A stretch of 64,000 bases of DNA from Membranipora membranacea (taxonomy: Eukaryota > Bryozoa > Gymnolaemata > Cheilostomatida > Membraniporidae), in assembly GCA_914767715.1 (NCBI GenBank), contig OU612072.1:4092001-4156000 (forward strand), given 5' to 3'. How positions within the stretch are numbered: position 1 is the first letter of the stretch; every line of letters starts with the position of its first letter. Below are positions 63,201-64,000 of the stretch, piece by piece. The position numbers and the translations under genes were made by a program. Below the pieces are notes generated by a model, which ran no database searches, had not been told where the DNA came from, and saw only the letters and a list, made by a program, of their open reading frames with translations.

Positions 63201-63823
63201 TACAATCCTATCCTTTGATAATGGCCTGTCCCATTACCTTCCATTTTTGTTATATGAAAGTCTCATCGGCTTGTGTTGGTGCTTTACATGGGTGCCCATC
63301 AGGTCGGTCAACCCAGACTATCTGGTTCGGCCCTTGCCTTTCATCTGCTTTTATCAAGTATTATGCCGAGCGCTTTTTTTAAAAATACCGAATTTAAACT
63401 AAACCTCTAAAAATATCATCTCAGATACCAACATGAAAAATTAACAACAAAAATTTTAATTTGCTTGTTATCCAATGAATGGGGTGAATGAGTCTGACTG
63501 AAACTTTTGTGGTTGTCTTCTACTTTAAAGATCAACTCCAGAGCTTTGCCTGGAAACTTTTCATCATCTGACTTGCAACAAAAAATCTTCCGATGCTTAC
63601 AATTCAGTTTCAGGTCACCGATTTTCAACATTCACATTTTTAGGATATAGATGTCCAGCGTATTTGTATATATTTGTAGGATATGGATGTACAGTGTATA
63701 TGTTGGAGAGGAGGAGCCATACTGAGTGTATTAGACATGATCGGAGAACAATGGATCACCCAACAAGAATGGTCAAAACATCGCAGCAAAATACTCAGGC
63801 AGAAAGTCTCCTTTATCTGGTAG
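51293..63823 (+). CDS. ACTR8: Actin-related protein 8 (INO80 complex subunit), complete
   Basis: Nuclear actin-fold subunit of the INO80 chromatin remodeller that binds extranucleosomal DNA and actin. Fourteen exons: 51293-51388, 54157-54372, 54645-54755, 55167-55283, 55650-55823, 56489-56599, 57073-57188, 57918-58074, 59439-59577, 59837-59934, 60277-60467, 61198-61298, 62557-62717, 63680-63823. They give 643 aa (human ACTR8 is 624) with matching phases. It has an acidic N-terminus (MDTEEVVETLNDEE). The first actin motif is VIHPGSLHLRIGRA in exon 2. The phosphate-2-like loop is CVVDIGDHKTS around Asp293. An Arp8-specific acidic, Gln/Ser-rich insertion spans about 420-520 (exons 10-12). The adenosine-site glycines are LLVGGGLMFEG around 559. 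The C-terminus is CWRGGAILSVLD to VSFIW. Oddities: a 2.8-kb first intron with an antisense LINE, a MITE abutting the exon 6 donor, a repeat-embedded exon 7 donor and a duplicated acceptor at the last exon. Confidence 0.96.
51395..53545 (-). mobile_element. 5'-truncated LINE with near-intact RT, antisense in ARP8 intron 1
   Basis: The minus-strand frame 53534-52290 (414 codons) holds RT blocks in order: KSGKAPGPDG, NYRPISLTSIPCKLLE, NRQHGFRKGLSC, LDLSKAFDRVPH, SGVPQGSVLGPVLF and the catalytic FADD (GLFADDTLMY). A TAG at 52290-52292 interrupts an otherwise continuous frame, which goes on with MSFNAKKCKIIAFHP and YLGVILQSDLKF (to about 51945). A frameshift near 51940 then leads to the C-terminal frame ending at 51640. 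The endonuclease domain is missing, typical of 5' truncation on insertion. The 3' end runs into the region near 51395-51480. It is younger than the other LINE fragments here. Confidence 0.9.
53546..54156. other. ARP8 intron 1, part between LINE and exon 2
   Basis: No ORF, repeat or element recognised. It ends in the ATTGCTTTAG acceptor. Confidence 0.5.
56608..56742. mobile_element. 135-bp palindromic MITE abutting ARP8 exon 6 donor
   Basis: Arms: left AGACCAAGTTTGGTCCATTT then GCCTGCATTC; right, reverse complemented, AGATCAAGTTAAATTCAACT then GCCTGGATTC. Inner blocks resemble CCTCCACT/GACCAGTGG. It is flanked by GGTAAAACT on both sides (56599-56607, 56743-56751), so the target duplication includes the donor dinucleotide of exon 6. 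Family members are at 43357 and 60848. Confidence 0.88.
57189..57580. repeat. Tandem repeat containing the ARP8 exon 7 splice donor
   Basis: About 50-bp units of the type GTAAGTAATAAAACCTGATC then AGTATCCTCAGTA, ending AACAAG, start exactly at the exon 7 donor. They recur at 57238-57286 (GTTAGTAATATCACCTGATC) and, after the SINE, at 57544-57580 (GTAAGTATTATCACCTGATC). The SINE at 57293 interrupts the array. Confidence 0.85.
57293..57505 (+). mobile_element. tRNA-derived SINE in ARP8 intron 7
   Basis: The plus-strand head has an A box (TTGACTCAATTGGTTAGAGC) and B box (GGTTCGAGTCCCA), then the family body TACTGGGGA, CCCCCAGGTGTGCT, GCGCAGATATTGCGGCCTCG and a tail GGGATGCGGTGAGTG. Same family as 18551 and 31884, with the best preserved A and B boxes. 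Confidence 0.88.
59030..59396. mobile_element. Foldback MITE in ARP8 intron 8
   Basis: Arms of about 145 bp: the left begins AAACCACTGCTGCCAC and the right ends GTGGCAGCAGTAGTTT. Both contain TTGTCACCTAATG(A/G)GCAAAT and GCACAAACTGATC, separated by about 70 bp including GGCACGGGTGACGTAG. No clear target duplication. Unrelated in sequence to the other MITEs here. Confidence 0.85.
60846..60950. repeat. Palindromic MITE, GCCTGCATT family, ARP8 intron 11
   Basis: Left TTGGATCCAGTTTGCCTGCA and right GGAAGCAACTCCAAATTCAG then GCCAATGGAT are inverted relatives. The core GGCATGACCGGTAGAGGG matches the copy at 56608 (GCATGACCAGTGGAAGGG). Confidence 0.75.
61455..62281. mobile_element. Foldback element flanked by TTAA, ARP8 intron 12
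   Basis: An 827-bp relative of the element at 43884, with the right arm internally shortened. It starts GGTAATGTCAAAGACCGATC and ends with the exact inverse. TTAA sits on both sides (61451-61454, 62282-62285). It shares the arm words GGAAAGCTGCCGAGCTACTG and GAGGAAATGAGGCAGAAAA and the inner GTGGCCAAACAAAG and CATGGTGCACGCA. It has no coding capacity, so it must be mobilised in trans if at all. Confidence 0.88.
62742..62975. mobile_element. MITE related to the receptor 3 insertion, ARP8 intron 13
   Basis: The left arm has CACTGATGACGTGATATACT and GCATGTATATCTCTGATCGA as at 36250. The right arm (ACACATGTTAATAGTGTAGT then GTCAGTG) mirrors it loosely. It shows that the sequence occurs as a dispersed family. 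Confidence 0.7.
63642..63702 (+). promoter_or_regulatory. Duplicated 3' splice acceptor before ARP8 last exon
   Basis: TTTTTAG|GATATAGATGTCCAGC at 63639-63659 is repeated 36 bp later as ATTTGTAG|GATATGGATGTACAG. Only the downstream site gives the ARP8 C-terminus. The upstream site keeps the frame for 11 codons and then meets a TAG made by the downstream acceptor itself (63677-63679). Confidence 0.85.
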
Positions 63824-64000
63824 AGGTCTGCTAGATCTAAATTCTCTGTTTGTATCATAACTTTTTTCTATATGCCCATCACTACTCTTTATCAAGCAGT
63901 ATCTCATTTTGTATATAGCTCTCTGTATATTTTGTGAAATAACACTATCGAGAAAATGACCGACTTGAATTGTCCCTCTATTAGGCCTGTGTCTCATATC
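63824..64000. other. ARP8 3' untranslated / downstream sequence
   Basis: AT-rich sequence after the ARP8 stop. No AATAAA signal was found before the window ends. Confidence 0.5.

Overview
The window is nuclear DNA from an animal. It is AT-rich, every gene is split by GT-AG introns, and intergenic and intronic space is crowded with non-LTR retrotransposon remains, a Harbinger-type DNA transposon, tRNA-derived SINEs and palindromic MITEs. A lysosomal dipeptidyl peptidase (cathepsin C) with a signal peptide and INO80-type actin-related protein 8 establish a eukaryote. Three class E (cAMP-receptor-like) GPCR genes suggest an invertebrate such as a sponge or cnidarian, but I cannot fix the species from sequence alone.

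Layout. 1-2640: decayed LINE fragments on the minus strand. 2699-7441: a Harbinger element with recognisable terminal inverted repeats, a plus-strand DDE transposase (broken by at least two frameshifts) and a convergent minus-strand MADF-domain protein (also broken). 8992-39020: three tandem, same-strand (minus) seven-transmembrane receptor genes of the Dicty_CAR / class E family. Copy 1 (8992-15697) is divergent. Copies 2 (19619-25652) and 3 (32906-39020) are recent duplicates within a roughly 9.6-kb tandem segmental duplication. The second unit later received a 3.1-kb insertion, a MITE and a LINE fragment that are absent from the first unit. 39600-41800: LINE debris and an unidentified coding-like relic. 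41803-50902: a complete 10-exon cathepsin C gene (minus). 51293-63823: a complete 14-exon ARP8 gene (plus).

Cathepsin C and ARP8 are head to head, with 390 bp between start codons. That interval contains a near-palindromic pair of M-box/E-box sequences resembling MiT/TFE (TFEB/MITF) sites, which would suit a lysosomal gene. ARP8 introns carry an antisense LINE, a SINE and several MITEs. One MITE's target-site duplication copies a splice donor, one donor lies inside a tandem repeat, and the last exon has a tandemly duplicated acceptor whose upstream copy leads to a stop.

I rebuilt five protein-coding genes exon by exon (three receptors of 543, 459 and 485 aa, cathepsin C of 468 aa, ARP8 of 643 aa). 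In each, all exon lengths and intron phases agree. No CRISPR array, rRNA or bona fide tRNA gene was seen.
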